A DNA stretch of 64,000 bases from Rhodothalassium salexigens DSM 2132 (GTDB lineage Bacteria; Pseudomonadota; Alphaproteobacteria; Sphingomonadales; Rhodothalassiaceae). The stretch spans positions 27,730 through 91,729 of the forward strand of contig NZ_SLXO01000012.1 of assembly GCF_004341375.1 (NCBI RefSeq), in the 5' to 3' direction. Below are positions 44,801 through 57,600 of the stretch, piece after piece. A program made the translations under genes and the position numbers. Position 1 is the stretch's first letter. Every line of letters begins with the position of its first letter. The notes beneath the pieces are model-generated. The model searched no databases. It saw only the letters and a program-made list of their open reading frames with translations, and had not been told where the DNA came from.

Positions 44801-47800
44801 GTCGGCCCGGGCGACATCGCCTATGTGGAGGGACACGGCACGGCGACGCCGGTCGGCGACCCGGTGGAGGTGGCAGCACTCAATCTGGCGTTCGATGGTC
44901 AAGCGCGGCGGGCCGTCGGGCTCGGCTCGGTGAAGGCCAATCTGGGCCATCTGGACGCGGCGGCCGGGCTGGCGGGGCTGGTCAAGGTGCTGCTGGCGTT
45001 CCGCCACGCGGTCTGGCCGGCGACGCCGCATCATCGCCGGCCCAACCCCGAGATCGATTTCGACGGTGGCCCGTTTCGCGTCGTTGCCGCAGCCGAGCCC
45101 TGGCCGGGCCAGCCCGGCGACGCCGGGTCGCCGCGCCGCGCCGGTGTCAGCGCGTTCGGCATTGGCGGCACCAACGCCCATCTGGTGCTGCGTGCCCCGC
45201 CGGCACCGGTCGGCATCGCACCGGCTGCCACCACGCCCAGCCGTCCGCTGCTGGTCAGCGGCAGCACCCGAGCCGCCGCCCGGACCATGGCGCGCGCGGT
45301 GGCCGGGCGGCTGGATGCCGGCGCCTGCCCGGCGGGGATCGCCCGGACCCTGGCGACGGCGCGCCGACCGGGCCGCTATCGGGCGGCTCTGTGCGACACC
45401 GACGGCGCGGCGCTGGCGGCGCGTCTCCGCGCCGACGATCTGCCGATGTGGCAGATGCCTTGCGACCCGGACGCGGCATCGGTCGCCTTACTGCTGCCGG
45501 GGCAGGGGGCGGCACGGCTGGCGCCGGTGGCCGCGCTGGCCGCTGCCGAGACCGGCTTTGCCGACCATCTGGCGGCGGTGTCGGTGCGGTTGGTCGGGGT
45601 TGGCGGCCCGGACGTGACCGCGCTGGTGGCCGCCGGCGACGATGCCGCGCTGACGGCCACCGCCATTGCCCAGCCGGCGCTGATGGCCGTGCATGTGGCG
45701 GTGGCGCGCTGGCTGGCCGACTGGGGCATCCGCCCGCATACGCTGATCGGCCACAGCCTGGGCGAGGTTACCGCGCTGCATCTGGCCGGCGGGCTGGACC
45801 TGGATGCAGCCCTGGGCTTCGCCGTCGCGCGCGGCGCGGCCATGGCTGCATGCCCCGAAGGCGCCATGCTCGCGGTCGCCGCCGGTGCCGACGATGTACG
45901 ACCATTGCTGGCCGGCGACGTGTGGATCACCGCCGACAACGGCCCCCACGATGTTACCGTGGGCGGTACGCCGACCGCCGTGGCACGCTTGGCCGACGGT
46001 CTGGACGCGGCCGGCATCGCCGCGGTGCGTCTGGCCACCGACCGGGCGTTCCACACGCCGCTGATGGAACCGGCGGTCGAGCGGCTGGGCGGTGCGGTTG
46101 CCGCGCTGTCGATGGCACCGCCGCGGCTTGGCGTGCTGTCGACGATGACCGGCACGGCCCTGGCCGCCGATCGCGCGCCCGAGGGCGACCATTTGTTGGC
46201 ACAGATCGTCAAGCCCGTGCGCTTCGCCGACGCCTTGGCGGCGCTCGACCCGCAGGTCCGGGCGGTGCTCGACCTGGGGCCGGGCCGTGGGTTGGCGGCG
46301 TTGGTGCGCCGGACGCTGGCGACCGGGTGTCCGGCGGCATTGGCGCTGCTGGCCCGCGGCCCGGTCGAGGCCATGGACGCGATCGGCCAGCTGTGGGCGT
46401 TGGGCGCGGCCGACCCGGGCGCCAGCGCCGACGGCCCGGTCTGGCATGGCGTCGCCCGGGCCGAGGCGCCGCTCACCGTGTTCGAGCGGCAGCGTCATTG
46501 GATCGACCCGCCGGCGGCTGTCGCGGTTCCGCTCGTCGGCCCGACGACGCCCGTGGCCGGCGATCGGCGCACATCGTCGGGCGCGGTGGCCAAGACGGAC
46601 GCGCCCGACGAGGGTGGTGTGACAACCGAGGCCAACAGGGCCGGTCGGGCCGGCGAGGCGGGCACGGGCACTCTGGCGGCGGCGGTGGCCGAGGCTTGGC
46701 AATGTCTGCTGGGCGGGGACGCGCCGGGACCCGACAGCGATTTCTTCGCCGCCGGCGGCAGTTCGCTCGATGTGCTCAGGCTGTGTGCGACGCTGGAGCG
46801 GACGCTCGGTCGTGCGGTCGATCCCCGGTGCGTCTACGAACAGCCGCGCATGGGCGCCTTGTGTGCGGCGCTGGCGCAGACCGATGCGCCGGTGGCGGCG
46901 CGCCCGGCACCGTCGGGCAACCGGCCGCTGTCGCCCCAGCAGGCGGCGTTCGCCTATCTGTTGGCGCGCGGTCATCCGTCGGCCGCCTTCGTCCTGCCTT
47001 ATGTGATGGAGATCGATGGCGATCTGGACACCGACCGTCTGGCCGCCGCGTTCGCCGGCGTGGTCGCCCGCCACCCGATTCTGGCGACCCGGCTGGCCCA
47101 CGGCGCCGATGGTCCGATGCTGACGCCGGTGGCGGCGCCGTCCCTGTTGCGGCTGGCGGCCGCCCCGTCCTTGATGTCCCTGCCGGCAGCGGCCGACCAT
47201 CAGGCGCCGCTGCCGGTGCCCGAGCCCGAGGCCGGGCCGATGATCCGCGCGGCGCTGTGGGCCGAGGCCCCGGGGCGTCATCGGTTGTGGGTGGCGCTAC
47301 ACCATCTGGTCGCCGACGGCCTGTCGCTGCACCGGCTGTTAGACGATCTGGCCGCCGCCTACCGTGCGCCCGAGACGCCGCCGACCCCGGCGACCGATTA
47401 TGCGGATTTCGTCGCGGCGCAGGCGGCGCGGCTCGCCGACCCCGATCTGGCCCGCGATCTCGACGCCGAGGCGGCGGCCTGGCGCGCCCGGCTCGACGGT
47501 GCGGTGGCCGCCCGGCTGACCCCCGACCGGTCCGATGCGACGGCGCCCAGACCCGGGTTCGCGGCGGCCGAGCAGCCGGTGCCCCTGGACCGGGCGGCGC
47601 GTGCCGGGATCGAGCGCGCCGCTCAGGCGGCCGGTGCCACCGGTTTCGCCGCCGTCACCGCGGCGCTGGCCCGTGTGGTCGGTCGCTGGACCGGGTGTGG
47701 CGATGTAACGCTGGGCGCTGCCTTCGCCGGGCGGGTCGCTGCCGGCCATGTGGACACGGTGGGCTGTTTCGCTGTCGGCCTGCCGGTGCGCGTGACGCTG

Positions 47801-50800
47801 CCCGCGGGGGCCGCCTTGGTCGACACGACGGCGGCGGTTGACGCCTGGCTCAAAGCCGCCCAGGCGATCCAGGACTTGCCGCTCGACCGGCTGCGACCGC
47901 CCATCGCCGCAACCAGCGCCGGCATCAAGGCCGTGCCCGATGGGCCGCCGTTCACCATTCTGATCGCCGAAACCGTGGCGAGCGAATGCCCGCCCGATTT
48001 TGGCCCCGGTCTCCATGTCCGGCCGGTTCCGGTGTCGCGCAGCCATACCCAATACGATCTGATGGTCTGGGTGACCCGGACGGCGGCCGGCTGGCAGGCG
48101 GCGCTCGAATACCGCGCCGATCTGTTTTCCGCCGCGGCCATGGCCCGCTTTGCCGCCGATCTGGCATCGGAACTGGCCGGCGGGGTGGGGCAGCGGGATC
48201 GCGTCGATCCGGCGATCGTGCCGCCGGCTCGGCCCGTTGGCGCAGACCACCCGGCCGCTGAAAGCGTGCCGGCGCTGATTGCGCGGCAGTGTGCGGCCGG
48301 CCCCGGACGCCCGGCGTATCGACTGGCCGACGGCCCCGCACGGGCCTATGCCGACTTGGCGCGTGAGGTGGCGGTGGTGGTGGCGGCGCTCAACCGGGCC
48401 GGGCTGACGCGCCACGGCCGGGTCGGGCTGTGCATGACCCGGTGCAAGGCGCTGCCGGGGGCGGTGGTGGGTATTCTGGCTGCCGGTGGGGTCTATGTGC
48501 CGCTTGAACCCGACCTGCCGGCCGCGCGCCTCGCCACGATGATGACCCTGGCGGGCGTTGAGATCGTGTTGGCGGCCAGCGACACGGTGGCGTGTCTGCC
48601 CGGCGAGCCGGCGATACCGGTGCTCCTGGCCGACCGGTTGCCGCCGGTCGACGAGGCGGCGCTGCCGCCGGCGCCGGGCCTTGAAGACCCGGCCTATATC
48701 CTGTTCACCTCGGGGTCGACCGGCGAGCCGAAGGGCGCGGTCAACACCCATGGCGGGTTGGCGAACCGGGTCGCCTGGATGGTGCGCCGGTTCGGTGTGG
48801 GGCCGGACGACCGGGTGTTGCAGAAGACGCCGCTCGGCTTCGATGTGTCGTTGTGGGAACTGCTGACCCCGCTCGCCGCCGGCGCGACGCTGGTTCTGGC
48901 TGCACCAGATGCCCACAAGCGTCCCGATCGGCTGGCCCGGACCATGGCTGAGAGCAGCGTGACGGTGGCGCATTTCGTGCCATCGGCGTTTCCGGCCTTC
49001 GTCCAGGCCGCCGATGCCCAGGCGCTGTCGGCGCTGCGGCTGCTGGCGTTCAGCGGCGAGGCGTTGACGCCCGACCTGCTCGCCGCGTTCGAGGACCGCT
49101 TCGCCGATCATCCGGCCGCTCTGGTTAATCTCTATGGTCCGACCGAGACCGCCATCGAGGTGTCGTGTTGGCAGCATCGGCGCGGGCAGGTCCCGGCGCG
49201 GGTGCCGATCGGGACCGCCATCGACGGTGTACGATTGAGTGTTCGCGACGCCTGGCTCGATCCGGTGGCCGCCGGCGCGGCGGGTGAGATCTGTATCGGC
49301 GGCGTGGCGGTGGGCTGGGGCTATGTGGGCCGACCGGGCGCCACGGCCGCGGCGTTCCGGCCTGACCCGGCGGGACCGCCGGGGGCGCGGCTTTACCGGA
49401 CCGGCGATCTGGGCGCGGTGGGGGCGGACGGCCAGATCCTTTATCTCGGCCGGCGCGACCGCCAGGTGAAACTGCGCGGCCAGCGCCTGGAGCTCGACGA
49501 GATCCGCCTCGCCCTGGTGGCCGACGCGCGGGTTGCCGAGGCCGCCGTGGTGCCGGGCCGAACCGCCGCCGGCGAGACCGTGGTCCGCGCCTTTGTGGTG
49601 CCGACCGCGGACGCCGCGCGCGACGGTCTGGGGGCGGCGCTGCGCGACCGGCTCGGACACGCCTTGCCGGGCTGGATGGTGCCGGGCGAGATCGGTCTGC
49701 TTGATGCGCTACCCTTGACCCGGTCCGGCAAGCTCGATGTGGCGGCGCTGCCCGGCGCACCCGGCGCACCCGGCGCACCCGGCGCGGCCGAGCCAGCGGC
49801 GCCGGCGCCGACGGATGCCCCGGCCCGGGTCGTGCCGGCACAGGGCCCGGAACAAGCCGCGGCCCCGGAACATGCCCAGGCCCAGCCCCGGGCGTCGGCT
49901 GAGGCGACCGCGCCGGGGGCGCTGCGGGCCGCGGTGTTGGCGGCCTGGCGCGATGTGCTGGCGCGACCGGATCTGGACGCCGACGCCGACTTCTTCGCCC
50001 ACGGCGGCACGTCGCTGAGCGCGGCCCGGCTTGCCGCCCGGCTCGAAACGGCGCTCGGCCGACCGGTCGATCTGGCCTGGGTCGTCGAGGGCCGGACGCC
50101 GGCAGCGGTGGCCGCTATGCTCGCCCATAGCGCGAGCCTGCCGCCCGAGGTGTCGCCCGAGCCGCGGTCGGTGCCACCGTCGGCGCCGCGGTCCGTCGCG
50201 GCGTCCGCGTTGTCCACCGGCGCGGCCGGCGAGCCGGCGGTACCCGCGCCCGGCGGCGCGCTGGCTTTATCGGACCTGCAGGCGGCCTATCGCTTGGGGC
50301 GCAGTACCGCCTTCGCGCTCGGAGGGTCGGGCACGCGCGGGTATCTGGAGGTTGAGGTGGCGGGCCTTGACCCCGATCGCTTCGCCGCCGCGGTGCATGC
50401 GGTGATCGCCCGGCACGACGCGCTGCGCAGCGTGATCACCGATGCCGGGCTGGAGATCCTGGCCGACCCGCCGGCCTTCGTGCCAGGCATTGAAGACCTG
50501 CGCGGAGCCTCGGCCGACGCGCAGGCCGAGGCGCTTGAGGCGCGGCGTGTGGCCTTGCAGGCGGGACGGGCGGCACTCGACCGGTGGCCGCTGTTCGACA
50601 TTCACCTGACCCTGCTGCCCAACGACCGGACGCGCGTGCATCTGAGCGTCGAGGCGATCATCCTGGACGGGCAGAGTGCGGCGATCCTGGAGCGCGACCT
50701 GAACATGGCTTATGCTGCGTTGGGGCGGGGCGATGAACCCGGCGATGCGTTGCCGCCGCCGCGCCATCGCCTGGCCGACGCGGTGGCGGCCCGGGATCGC

Positions 50801-53800
50801 TGGTCGGCAGCGCATCGGCCGGCGGCGCGCGCGTGGTGGCAGATGCGGCTGGCCACGCTGCCGGACGCTCCCGCTCTGCCCTATGCCCGGCCCCTCGGCA
50901 CCATCGAGGCGCCCGAGAGCCGGCGCACGCCGGTGCTGTCGTTGGACGGCACGGCATGGGCCGCGCTGACCGAGTGCGCCGGAGAGCGGGGCGTGACGCC
51001 GAGCGCATTGTTGCTGACCGTGTTTGCGCTGACGCTCGCCGATTTCGCCGCGGCGCCGGACTTCACCGTCAATGTGACCATCGACGACCGGCCGGTGGAT
51101 CTGGCCGATGCGGACGCGGTGGTGGGCAACTTCACCTCGGCGGTGCTGGCTGGCGTGCGCGCGCAGGCGGCGTGCCCGGTGGTGCAGACCGCGCGGGCGG
51201 TGCAGGCGGAGGTCCTGGCCGGTTACGCCCACCGCGCCTATGGTGGTCCGGCGGTGGTTCGCGATCTGGCGCGCGTTCGGGGCCGTGTCGGCGACGCGCT
51301 GATGCCCGTGGTGTTCACCAGCCTGTTGACCGAGCGCGCGCCCGGCGCCGACGACCGCCCGACGGCGCGCCCCGGTGTGATCGATTTCAGCCGCCCGATG
51401 GCCGGCGTCGCGTTTACCTCGCAGGCAGCGCTCGACTGCGTTTGCTGGCCCACGGGCGAGGGCGGTGTCGAGGTGGTCTGGGACAGCGTGGCTCAGGCAT
51501 TGGCGCCCGAGACGCTCGCCGCCATGGCCGACCGGTTCGCGGCCATCGCCCGGTCGGTGGTCCGCCACGGGCTCGACCGGCCGCCCCCGGCGCGCCCGCC
51601 GGATCAAGGCGATGACCTTGGCGCGGGCCCCGGTGCGGGTGGGGCGACGGACCAGGAAGCGCAAGGCGCCCTCGACGCCCAAGCGATCCGCGGTCGGCTC
51701 GACCGGATGGTGTTGGACGCCGCTGCGGCCGATCCGGTGGCGTGCGCGGTGGCGGCGCCGGATCGCCGTCTGCGCTATGGCGAATTGGTGGCCGAAGCGC
51801 GCACCTTTGCCGAGGCCCTGCGCGACGCCGGCGTGGCACCCGGCGACCGGGTCGGGCTGCATCTGCCCAGCGGTTGGCGCGCGGTGGTGGCGATGCTGGC
51901 GATCCATCTGGTGGATGCGGCTTATGTGCCGGTGACGCCCAGCCTGCCGGCGCGGCGCCGGGCCGATCTTCTCGACCGCTGCGGCGTTAGCGTTCTGGTG
52001 TCGGACCAGGCATCGGAGCCCGAGGCGGCGGTGTGCGACACCCGGGTCTGCGTGTTGGTGCCCGACCCGCCGCCGGTCGCGGCGGTGGCGACACGGCGCG
52101 ATGTTCGCGCCGCCGATGCGGCCGACCCAGACGACCCGGACGCGCTGGCCTATGTGATCTTCACGTCGGGCTCAACCGGGGTTCCCAAGGGGGTGGCGGT
52201 CAGCCATGCGGCGGCGGCCAACACCATCGTCCATATCAACCGGCGTTTCGCCGTGGGCCCGGCCGATCGGCTGCTGGCGGTGTCGTCCCTGGGCTTCGAC
52301 CTGTCGGTTTATGACGTGTTCGGCACGCTGGCGGCCGGCGCGTGCCTGGTGATCCCGCCACCGGGCCCGGGGCCGATCAATCCGGCGCAGTGGGGGCAGG
52401 CGGTTGCGCAAGAGCGGGTTACGGTATGGAACTCGGTGCCGGCGCTGATGGGGTTGTTCCTCGACCAGTGGCAGGCGGACGGGCGCGGTGCGCTCGATAG
52501 CCTGCGATTGTGTCTGCTGAGCGGCGACTGGGTGCCGGTGCCGCTGCCCGACCGGGTCCGGGCGCTGGCGCCGGGCGCCGGGATTGTCTCGCTGGGCGGG
52601 GCCACCGAGGCGGCGATCTGGTCGATCGCCTATGAGATCGGCGCGGTCGATCCGGCGTGGGCGAGCATTCCCTATGGCCGCGCCTTGCCGGGCCAGGAGG
52701 TGGTGGTGGTCGACGGGGCGCTCGCCCCGCGGCCTGTGGGCGTCACCGGACAGATCGCCATCGCCGGCGCGGGGCTTGCCCTCGGCTATCACGGCGACCC
52801 GGCGGAAACCGCCCGGCGCTTCGTCACCCGGGCGTGCGACGGCCGGCGTTTCTACCTGACCGGCGACCTGGGCCGGCGCATGGCGTCGGGCGATATCGAG
52901 TTTCTGGGCCGCGAGGATACTCAGGTGAAGATCCGCGGCAACCGCCTGGAACTGGGCGAGGTGGAGGCCGCGCTCGAAAGCCATCCCGGCGTCGACCGCG
53001 CGTTGGTGGTCGCCGAGTGCGACGCCGAGGGGCGTCAGGTGGTGCGTCTGGCGGGCTATGTATCGGAGGCGATGGCGGGCCTCCGTCGGGTGCGGTCCGA
53101 CGGCGCGGTCGCGTTTCGCGCGGAGGCGGTGGCGGCGGCGGTGCGAGCCGGGCTCGCGGGCCATGGCGACGCGGCGCGCACCGCTCCCGATGACGCCACG
53201 CTCGCGGCGCTGCTGGACGAGATGACCGAGACCTACACCGCCTCGGTGCTGGCGGCGTTCGAGCGGCTCGACCTGTTTCAGACGGTGGACCGCTGGCAGA
53301 CGGTCGAAGAGGCGCGCGCGCATGCCGGGCTTCAGCCGCGCTACCGCCGCTGGCTGGCCCGTGCCTGCGACCATCTGGCCGGGCTTGGGCTGCTGCGCGA
53401 GGCCGGCGGCGGTTACGCCCGCCCGCCCGCGCCGTTGTCGCTGCCGTCGCCGCCCGCGGCCGAGGCGGAACCGTGGCTGGCCGACATCCTGACCGGGCGG
53501 CGCCACTCGGGCGAGCTTTACGCGGCGGCGGGCATGGAAGAGGCTTACGAGCGCCATTTCGCCACCGCCTATGCCGGGGTGCGGGCGGCGCTGGCGGCGC
53601 TTCTGCCGACCGGCCCCGAGGCGCCGCGGGTGCTGGAGGTCGGGGCCGGCTATGGCACCCTGACCCGCCAGGTGGTCGACCTGTTCGACGCCGGGGCGCA
53701 GTACCTGTTCACAGATGTGTCCCAGTTCTTTCTGGAGAAGGCACGCGGATCTCTCGACGCGCGCGCGGTGGTGCAGACCGACCTGCTGGACCTGGACCGC

Positions 53801-54646
53801 GACATGGGCGTTCAGGGCGTGCCGGCCGACGCCTTCGACCTGGTGCTGGCGGCAAGCGTTGTCCACGCCGTGCCGGACATTCGCCGCACCTTGGGGCACC
53901 TGTTCGCCGTGATGGCCCCCGGTGGCGTGCTGGTGATGGTGGAAGAAACCCGGTTCTGGCCGTTCTTCGACCTGGGCATGGGGCTGCAGCAGGGCTTCGA
54001 CAGTGCCCGAGACACCGACCTGCGCCCCGACCATGCGCTGCTCGACCGCCGGCAATGGGACGACGAGCTGCGCCGCGCGGGCTTCGAGGCGTTGGCGCTG
54101 GTGACGCCCGAGGGGTCGGCCGCCGATCGGCTCGGCTTCGACGTGATCGTGGCGCGGGTGCCCGATACCAAGCCGGTGTTCGACTCGGCGGGGCTGTTGG
54201 CCCATGTGCGCGCGCGCCTCGCCGCCCATGCGGTGCCCGCTGCCGTGCTGCCGGTGGCGCGGTGGCCGCTGACCGCCAACGGCAAGATCGATCGTGCCGC
54301 CTTCCGCCGGCTCAGCGCGCCCAAGACCGTCGCGGCGTCTGCCGAGCTTGATGCCGATCAGGCGCGTGTCGCCGCCCTGTGGACCGACATTCTGGGCGAG
54401 ACCCCGGTGGCGCCGGGCGCCGATTTCTTCGCGCTCGGCGGCGACTCGCTCAGCGCGTCCAAGCTGGTCATCGCCTTCAAGGGGCAATTGGGGGTGGACG
54501 TGCCGATCAGTCTGGTTTTCGAGGCGCCGACCCTGGCCGACCAAGCGGAACTGGTCGCGGTGGCCGCTGCGATGGTCGAAACGGCGGGCGCGCCGGCCGA
54601 CATCGACGGCGCGGCGACCCGGGCGGCGGTGGAGGGCGAATTGTGA
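38831..54646 (+). CDS. Giant NRPS-PKS: FAAL-ACP-C-A-PCP-KS-AT-ACP-C-A(Ser-like)-PCP-Cy-A(Cys)-MT-PCP
   Basis: The protein has 5271 residues. Domains: FAAL (1-560, [12 protein letters not shown]); ACP (Ser604); C (658-1067, His789/790); A1 (1086-1577), specificity read as D-A-S-T-I-M-G-I-G-K, aromatic-like and close to the kynurenine code DAWTTTGVGK; PCP (Ser1624); KS (1685-2122, Cys1866); AT (2217-2500, Ser2309, R-A-F-H, malonyl likely); ACP (2614-2685), no KR; C (2694-3117, H-H-L-V-A-D-G); A2 (3140-3642), read as D-V-W-H-A-S-L-I-E-K, near the Ser code; PCP; Cy (3810-4244), with E-x4-D-x2-S in place of D-x4-D-x2-S; A3 (4287 on), read as D-L-Y-N-L-S-L-I-W-K, the Cys code; a methyltransferase inserted before A10 (4790-5107, V-G-A-G-Y-G SAM motif intact); PCP (5170-5244). 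It starts the assembly line with a fatty acid and makes an N-acylated chain ending in a (methyl)thiazoline. Codes were read by eye. Confidence 0.97.
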   Translation: MQWDTIIDALAHWAHETPAARAFAAFDHRCRVTDTLSFAALDRRSAVAAAAVAERFGPGARVLLVFPPGLGFIEVFLGCLRAGVVAVPSPLPRSAGDRARLLAIAGDADVAGAVVADAGVAGGLDGVLDRAGIGGGADACLVWTRGDAADAGAAVLPAPTPDAPAFLQYTSGSTAAPKGVVVAHRPILANQRMIREAFGHGPDTVFVGWLPHFHDMGLVGNILQPLFLGIPAYLTGPASFLRRPAVWLEAIDRFGATTSGGPDFAYRLCVERVSEADSAGLDLGGWQVAFNGSEPVRAETLDRFADRFAGCGFRRAAFLPCYGLAEATLFVAGGRNGAAGPVSVSLPTDAWTDAIAAPGAEAARATASTGDRPLVACGPVAAGLDLRIVDPSGAPLGAGRVGEIAVAGPSVCGHYRHGPVDRVRLDGTDYLLTGDLGLMTDAGDLVPVCRRKDLVISNGQNLAPQDLEETARAATPSVAAAAVVQDGDGVVWLFAELAAGRKRLSGEAADAMTSAVAAAHGCRVDQVVAVRPRALIRTSSGKVARALCLAAHRDDTLRRATRVRRRRPKDTVDADLIALLAAHLPVGERPLSGASHPVALGLDSVRAVAVAAALERQRGVVVDPVAILAAASVADLARLVDRAPVVPSGGATASAPDGDRCLTPVQSAFYHSARSDAARGVGQIHLRARPLAATDPDALANAVARVAAAHPMLTARFEEAADGTLRARPGRYAPHHCLRVYEARHLSIEQCLLADASAAPQGLDIRHCPPWRIELYRAHEGDLLSIRAHHIALDMPALGRVLVALGDAYGAACRGSAGARPGSLRWRALPSPRPGAAPPPEAAPFALHRAVVPLGADFGGRLARAAAAAGVTPFALLAAGYQLFLARLTSDRRVPVATPVDMHGPLRDRAVGCFIETGVIAADLAPGSDRATLVAAVAEALRAAQRGAGPALPLRPVPGCPLPLPGARFLIALEAPEAAAAGAASLMLGRGQPGGDPARLGDWAVAPLPPEPGASLYDLSLMAVAAGDTMAAALDLRAGAFAPASAPLLADRLADCLDAVVAAQPDAVLDRAPRHTPARTPAPSAGPDTLVDLVRRAALTPSGAVLADDRCVPVDRLLDRARRVAGGLIERGVTVETPVALMTDPGPDALAVMVGIWLAGAVVVPLDPRGPAARAATILADCDAALVVADSDRAGGPPVADPAALLAGEPVDLAALPPVAPDHLAYLIATSGSSGTPKAVMGSHRGAADFAIAQAGAIGLGPGDVVLQLAPWSFDASLSDILMALHSGADLCLATGEARLPGPALAALIERAGVTVITAPPSVLAALPERPYASVRTVISMAEACTPAALARWQPGRRFFNGYGPTEAAIGATLCALGPDDPPASLGTPLGMGTVQVLDDRMRPVAPGGTGEIYLGGPVLARGYLGRPAQTARAFVPDPTRHGGRLYRTGDRARVDADGRLLFAGRVDRQIKVRGHRVDPEEIEAVAAAVPGVTQARLCETPSGVALTVPALAVVADPGAAVDVDAIRHALRTALPGYMQPRHIALLPALPLTAAGKVDATALAARVDGAKPDADAPPGLADASPGIEASPADLERRLLARYRARFALPHLRATDNIFEAGGHSLALAGLKADCVALGGRAAELRLTDFFRYPTVRAMAEHLASRPRVDPAATPTPKPVDGQDRRAVAVIGLGLRLPGGIDTPERFWDLLAHGGEALTRFDRDAWGAAGLDPALFDDPGFVPVRGVVDAIDSIDADHFGLGAREASLMDPQLRLLMETAQWAFDDAGCRPDRLDAAVDGPARIRVGVFCGAGPETYYHHHIAPDTALMAALGPVKARQGAATSFFATQLAYRFGLTGPALTVDTACSTGLVAVHQACAALRGGQCEMALAGAASLALPQTGGHNYEPGGIGSPDGHCRAYDADAAGTVRSGGAVMVLLKPLAAALADGDRIHGVIDGSAVNNDGRRKVGFTAPSVDGQAAVIAAALADAGVGPGDIAYVEGHGTATPVGDPVEVAALNLAFDGQARRAVGLGSVKANLGHLDAAAGLAGLVKVLLAFRHAVWPATPHHRRPNPEIDFDGGPFRVVAAAEPWPGQPGDAGSPRRAGVSAFGIGGTNAHLVLRAPPAPVGIAPAATTPSRPLLVSGSTRAAARTMARAVAGRLDAGACPAGIARTLATARRPGRYRAALCDTDGAALAARLRADDLPMWQMPCDPDAASVALLLPGQGAARLAPVAALAAAETGFADHLAAVSVRLVGVGGPDVTALVAAGDDAALTATAIAQPALMAVHVAVARWLADWGIRPHTLIGHSLGEVTALHLAGGLDLDAALGFAVARGAAMAACPEGAMLAVAAGADDVRPLLAGDVWITADNGPHDVTVGGTPTAVARLADGLDAAGIAAVRLATDRAFHTPLMEPAVERLGGAVAALSMAPPRLGVLSTMTGTALAADRAPEGDHLLAQIVKPVRFADALAALDPQVRAVLDLGPGRGLAALVRRTLATGCPAALALLARGPVEAMDAIGQLWALGAADPGASADGPVWHGVARAEAPLTVFERQRHWIDPPAAVAVPLVGPTTPVAGDRRTSSGAVAKTDAPDEGGVTTEANRAGRAGEAGTGTLAAAVAEAWQCLLGGDAPGPDSDFFAAGGSSLDVLRLCATLERTLGRAVDPRCVYEQPRMGALCAALAQTDAPVAARPAPSGNRPLSPQQAAFAYLLARGHPSAAFVLPYVMEIDGDLDTDRLAAAFAGVVARHPILATRLAHGADGPMLTPVAAPSLLRLAAAPSLMSLPAAADHQAPLPVPEPEAGPMIRAALWAEAPGRHRLWVALHHLVADGLSLHRLLDDLAAAYRAPETPPTPATDYADFVAAQAARLADPDLARDLDAEAAAWRARLDGAVAARLTPDRSDATAPRPGFAAAEQPVPLDRAARAGIERAAQAAGATGFAAVTAALARVVGRWTGCGDVTLGAAFAGRVAAGHVDTVGCFAVGLPVRVTLPAGAALVDTTAAVDAWLKAAQAIQDLPLDRLRPPIAATSAGIKAVPDGPPFTILIAETVASECPPDFGPGLHVRPVPVSRSHTQYDLMVWVTRTAAGWQAALEYRADLFSAAAMARFAADLASELAGGVGQRDRVDPAIVPPARPVGADHPAAESVPALIARQCAAGPGRPAYRLADGPARAYADLAREVAVVVAALNRAGLTRHGRVGLCMTRCKALPGAVVGILAAGGVYVPLEPDLPAARLATMMTLAGVEIVLAASDTVACLPGEPAIPVLLADRLPPVDEAALPPAPGLEDPAYILFTSGSTGEPKGAVNTHGGLANRVAWMVRRFGVGPDDRVLQKTPLGFDVSLWELLTPLAAGATLVLAAPDAHKRPDRLARTMAESSVTVAHFVPSAFPAFVQAADAQALSALRLLAFSGEALTPDLLAAFEDRFADHPAALVNLYGPTETAIEVSCWQHRRGQVPARVPIGTAIDGVRLSVRDAWLDPVAAGAAGEICIGGVAVGWGYVGRPGATAAAFRPDPAGPPGARLYRTGDLGAVGADGQILYLGRRDRQVKLRGQRLELDEIRLALVADARVAEAAVVPGRTAAGETVVRAFVVPTADAARDGLGAALRDRLGHALPGWMVPGEIGLLDALPLTRSGKLDVAALPGAPGAPGAPGAAEPAAPAPTDAPARVVPAQGPEQAAAPEHAQAQPRASAEATAPGALRAAVLAAWRDVLARPDLDADADFFAHGGTSLSAARLAARLETALGRPVDLAWVVEGRTPAAVAAMLAHSASLPPEVSPEPRSVPPSAPRSVAASALSTGAAGEPAVPAPGGALALSDLQAAYRLGRSTAFALGGSGTRGYLEVEVAGLDPDRFAAAVHAVIARHDALRSVITDAGLEILADPPAFVPGIEDLRGASADAQAEALEARRVALQAGRAALDRWPLFDIHLTLLPNDRTRVHLSVEAIILDGQSAAILERDLNMAYAALGRGDEPGDALPPPRHRLADAVAARDRWSAAHRPAARAWWQMRLATLPDAPALPYARPLGTIEAPESRRTPVLSLDGTAWAALTECAGERGVTPSALLLTVFALTLADFAAAPDFTVNVTIDDRPVDLADADAVVGNFTSAVLAGVRAQAACPVVQTARAVQAEVLAGYAHRAYGGPAVVRDLARVRGRVGDALMPVVFTSLLTERAPGADDRPTARPGVIDFSRPMAGVAFTSQAALDCVCWPTGEGGVEVVWDSVAQALAPETLAAMADRFAAIARSVVRHGLDRPPPARPPDQGDDLGAGPGAGGATDQEAQGALDAQAIRGRLDRMVLDAAAADPVACAVAAPDRRLRYGELVAEARTFAEALRDAGVAPGDRVGLHLPSGWRAVVAMLAIHLVDAAYVPVTPSLPARRRADLLDRCGVSVLVSDQASEPEAAVCDTRVCVLVPDPPPVAAVATRRDVRAADAADPDDPDALAYVIFTSGSTGVPKGVAVSHAAAANTIVHINRRFAVGPADRLLAVSSLGFDLSVYDVFGTLAAGACLVIPPPGPGPINPAQWGQAVAQERVTVWNSVPALMGLFLDQWQADGRGALDSLRLCLLSGDWVPVPLPDRVRALAPGAGIVSLGGATEAAIWSIAYEIGAVDPAWASIPYGRALPGQEVVVVDGALAPRPVGVTGQIAIAGAGLALGYHGDPAETARRFVTRACDGRRFYLTGDLGRRMASGDIEFLGREDTQVKIRGNRLELGEVEAALESHPGVDRALVVAECDAEGRQVVRLAGYVSEAMAGLRRVRSDGAVAFRAEAVAAAVRAGLAGHGDAARTAPDDATLAALLDEMTETYTASVLAAFERLDLFQTVDRWQTVEEARAHAGLQPRYRRWLARACDHLAGLGLLREAGGGYARPPAPLSLPSPPAAEAEPWLADILTGRRHSGELYAAAGMEEAYERHFATAYAGVRAALAALLPTGPEAPRVLEVGAGYGTLTRQVVDLFDAGAQYLFTDVSQFFLEKARGSLDARAVVQTDLLDLDRDMGVQGVPADAFDLVLAASVVHAVPDIRRTLGHLFAVMAPGGVLVMVEETRFWPFFDLGMGLQQGFDSARDTDLRPDHALLDRRQWDDELRRAGFEALALVTPEGSAADRLGFDVIVARVPDTKPVFDSAGLLAHVRARLAAHAVPAAVLPVARWPLTANGKIDRAAFRRLSAPKTVAASAELDADQARVAALWTDILGETPVAPGADFFALGGDSLSASKLVIAFKGQLGVDVPISLVFEAPTLADQAELVAVAAAMVETAGAPADIDGAATRAAVEGEL

Positions 54647-57600
54647 GTGCGGCCGGTTTGATCGTCGAACTGGCCCGACGCGGCGTGCGCCTGTGGGTCG
54701 AGGACGGCCGGCTTCGCTTCAAGGCGCCCGACGCCGAGGCGTTCCCCGAGCCGCTGCGTGAGCGGGTGCGCGCCCATAAGACCGAAATCCTGGCACTGCT
54801 CACCCGCACGGGTACCGCCGCGCCGGCGCCCGTGCCGGTGGCCGACCCCCATCGGGTCGCGCCGGCGTCCTTCGAACAGCGTCGGTTTTTGCTTCTCGAT
54901 CGGCTGTTCGGCGCCGGGGCGGCCTACAATCTCAGTTCGGCCTTTCTCCTTGAGGGCGCGCTCGACCGCACCGCCTTGCAGGCTGCGGCCGAAGACGTGG
55001 TCGCCCGCCACGAGGTTCTGCGCACCCGGTTCGAAGAGCGCGACGACGGTTTCGTCCAGATGGCGCGGCCGATCGATCTGCCGTTTGACGTCCATGCGGC
55101 CGAGCGGGTGGCGGATGGTGACGATCCCCAAACCTGGCTGCGTGCGGTTCTGGCCCATGTGCGCGCGGCCGGCGCCGAACCGTTCGACCTGATGGCCGGG
55201 CCGCACGCCCGCCTGGCGCTCTACATCCAGGACGAACGGCGGCACGTCTTGGCCGTGCATCTGCACCATATCGTCTCCGACGACCAATCCATCGCGGTGT
55301 TCGTGGCCGACCTTCAGGCGGCCTATGCCCGCCGCACGGCAGGCGTCGACGGAACCAAAGCCCGGGTCAGGACGGGGGCGAAGGCGGGGGCGAAAAGGGG
55401 GGCGGAAACCGCAGCGCCCGAGGCGATGGCACCGCTCCTGCGTCAGTACCGCGACTATGCCTGTTGGCAGTCGGACCGCGCGGCGGGGGCGGATCAGGAG
55501 GCCATGGAACAGGCGTGGTGCGAAGCGCTCGCCGGGTTCACGCCGCGTCTGGGGTTACGGCTGCCACGGCCGGGCCGGGATGCCGACGCCGGCCCGTTTG
55601 CCGGTCTGGTGGTGGAGGCCGCCCTCGATCCCACCGCGCTCGACCGGGCCCGCCGGGCGCTTGCCGACCGGGGCCGGTTCACCGACTTCCACCTGCTGTT
55701 GGGGGCCTATGCGCTGACGCTCTGGGCCTATAGCCGGCAGGATGACATGACCGTGGGCACGCCCGTTTCCATGCGCCGCGACGCCCATCTGGACCGGACC
55801 ATCGGTCCGTTTCTGAACGCGGTGCCGCTGCGTCTGCGGCTCGACCCCCAACAAACCGTGGCCGAATTGCTGGAGAGGGTGCGCCAGGCGACGGTGGCGG
55901 GGCTCGCCCGGGCCGATGTGCCGGCCGAACGCCTGGTCGACCTGGTCCGCCCGGCACGCGCCGAGCCGCACATGCCGCTGTTCGAGGCCTTGTTCGCCCT
56001 GGAAGACACGGCGGTCGGCCTGATGGCGTTGCCGGGCCTGACCATCGAGACGCTGACCGTGGACAATCCGGCGGCAAAGTACACCTTGGCCCTGTTCGTT
56101 CAGCATCGCGGCGGTCGGCCGGTGGCCGTGCTCAAGGGACGGCGCGACCGGATCGCCGAGCCAGCGGCGCGCGCCCTGCTCGACGCTTTCGTGGCGACGG
56201 TTGCGACGCTGGCCGGGCGGATCGGGCAGCCGGTGGCAGACGCGGCGCCGGGAACGGGCGTCGAGGACGATCCGGGTGCGGCGGCGCTCATCGGCGCCCC
56301 GGCGCCGCCGACGACGACCTTGCATGGTCTGGTCGCGCCGGCGGTGAACCGGCATGGCGCGCGCCTGGCGGTGGACGATGGCGAACGGGCGCTGACCTAT
56401 GCCCAGTTGGACCGCGCGGCCGCCGACCTGTGTGCCGCGCTCGGTGCCGCGGGTGTCCGGCCGGGTGACCGGGTGGTGGTGCGGTTGGCCCGGTCGGCCC
56501 TGAGCGTGGTGGCGTTGCTCGGCGTTCTGCGCGCCGGCGCCGTCTATGTGCCGGTCGAGCCCGAGCTGCCGGCCGACCGCCAGCGGCATATGGTGCAGGC
56601 GGTCGGCGCGCGCTGGGCGGTGACCGAGCCGGACCCGGTGGCCGACCTCGGGGCCGTGCCCGGTTTTGAGGCGGTGACATGGGTGCCGGTGGATGCCGGC
56701 GGCGGGCTCGACCGCTCGCCGGCGGCACCCGCAGCGGCGCCGCCCGCCGACGTGTCGCCGGACGCCCCTTGCTGCATCTTCTTCACCTCGGGCTCGACCG
56801 GTCGGCCGAAGCCGGTGCTGCTCAGCCATCGGGCGATGGCCAACAATCTGTTGTGGATGCAGGACCGTTGGCCGTTGACCCCCGACGATTTGTTATGCCT
56901 GAAGGCGCCGCTGGGCTTCGACGTGTCGTTGAAGGAAATCGTCTGGCCGCTGATGGCCGGCGCTTGCGTGGTGCCCGCGGCACCGGGCGCCCATCGCGAT
57001 CCGGTGGCGCTGCGCCGGTTGATCGTCGAGCGCGGTATCACGGTGATCCATCTGGTGCCGGGGATGCTTGACCATGTGCTGGCGGCGGGGGCGGCGGATC
57101 TGGACACGTTGCGCCTGGTCATGTGCGGGGGCGAGGCGCTGACGCCGGACCTCAAGACCCGCTTTTTCGACCGGCTGGGGGCCGAACTCCTGCACCTCTA
57201 CGGCCCGACCGAGGCGGCCATCGCGGTGACCGGGGTCAGCCTCGACCGCGCCGGGCCGGTGCATCTGGGCGCACCCACCCATGGCGTCCGGCTCATGGTG
57301 CTGGATGACGCCGGGCGGGGGATGCCGCCGCTTGGCGTTGGCGAATTGTGCATCGCCGGGGTGGCGCTGGCCGAGGGATATGAGGGCGATCCAGCCCTCA
57401 CGGCGGCGCGGTTCCGCCCGGTCCCCGAGGGCGCCGACCCCGGGGCCCGGCTCTATCGCACCGGCGATCGGGTTTGGCGCGACGAGGTCGGTCGGTTGAT
57501 CTATGCCGGTCGTGTTGATCGCCAGGTGAAGATCGGCGGCGTGCGCATCGAGCCCGGCGAGGTCGAGGCCGCCTTGCGCGCCCACCCCCGGATCGCCGCC

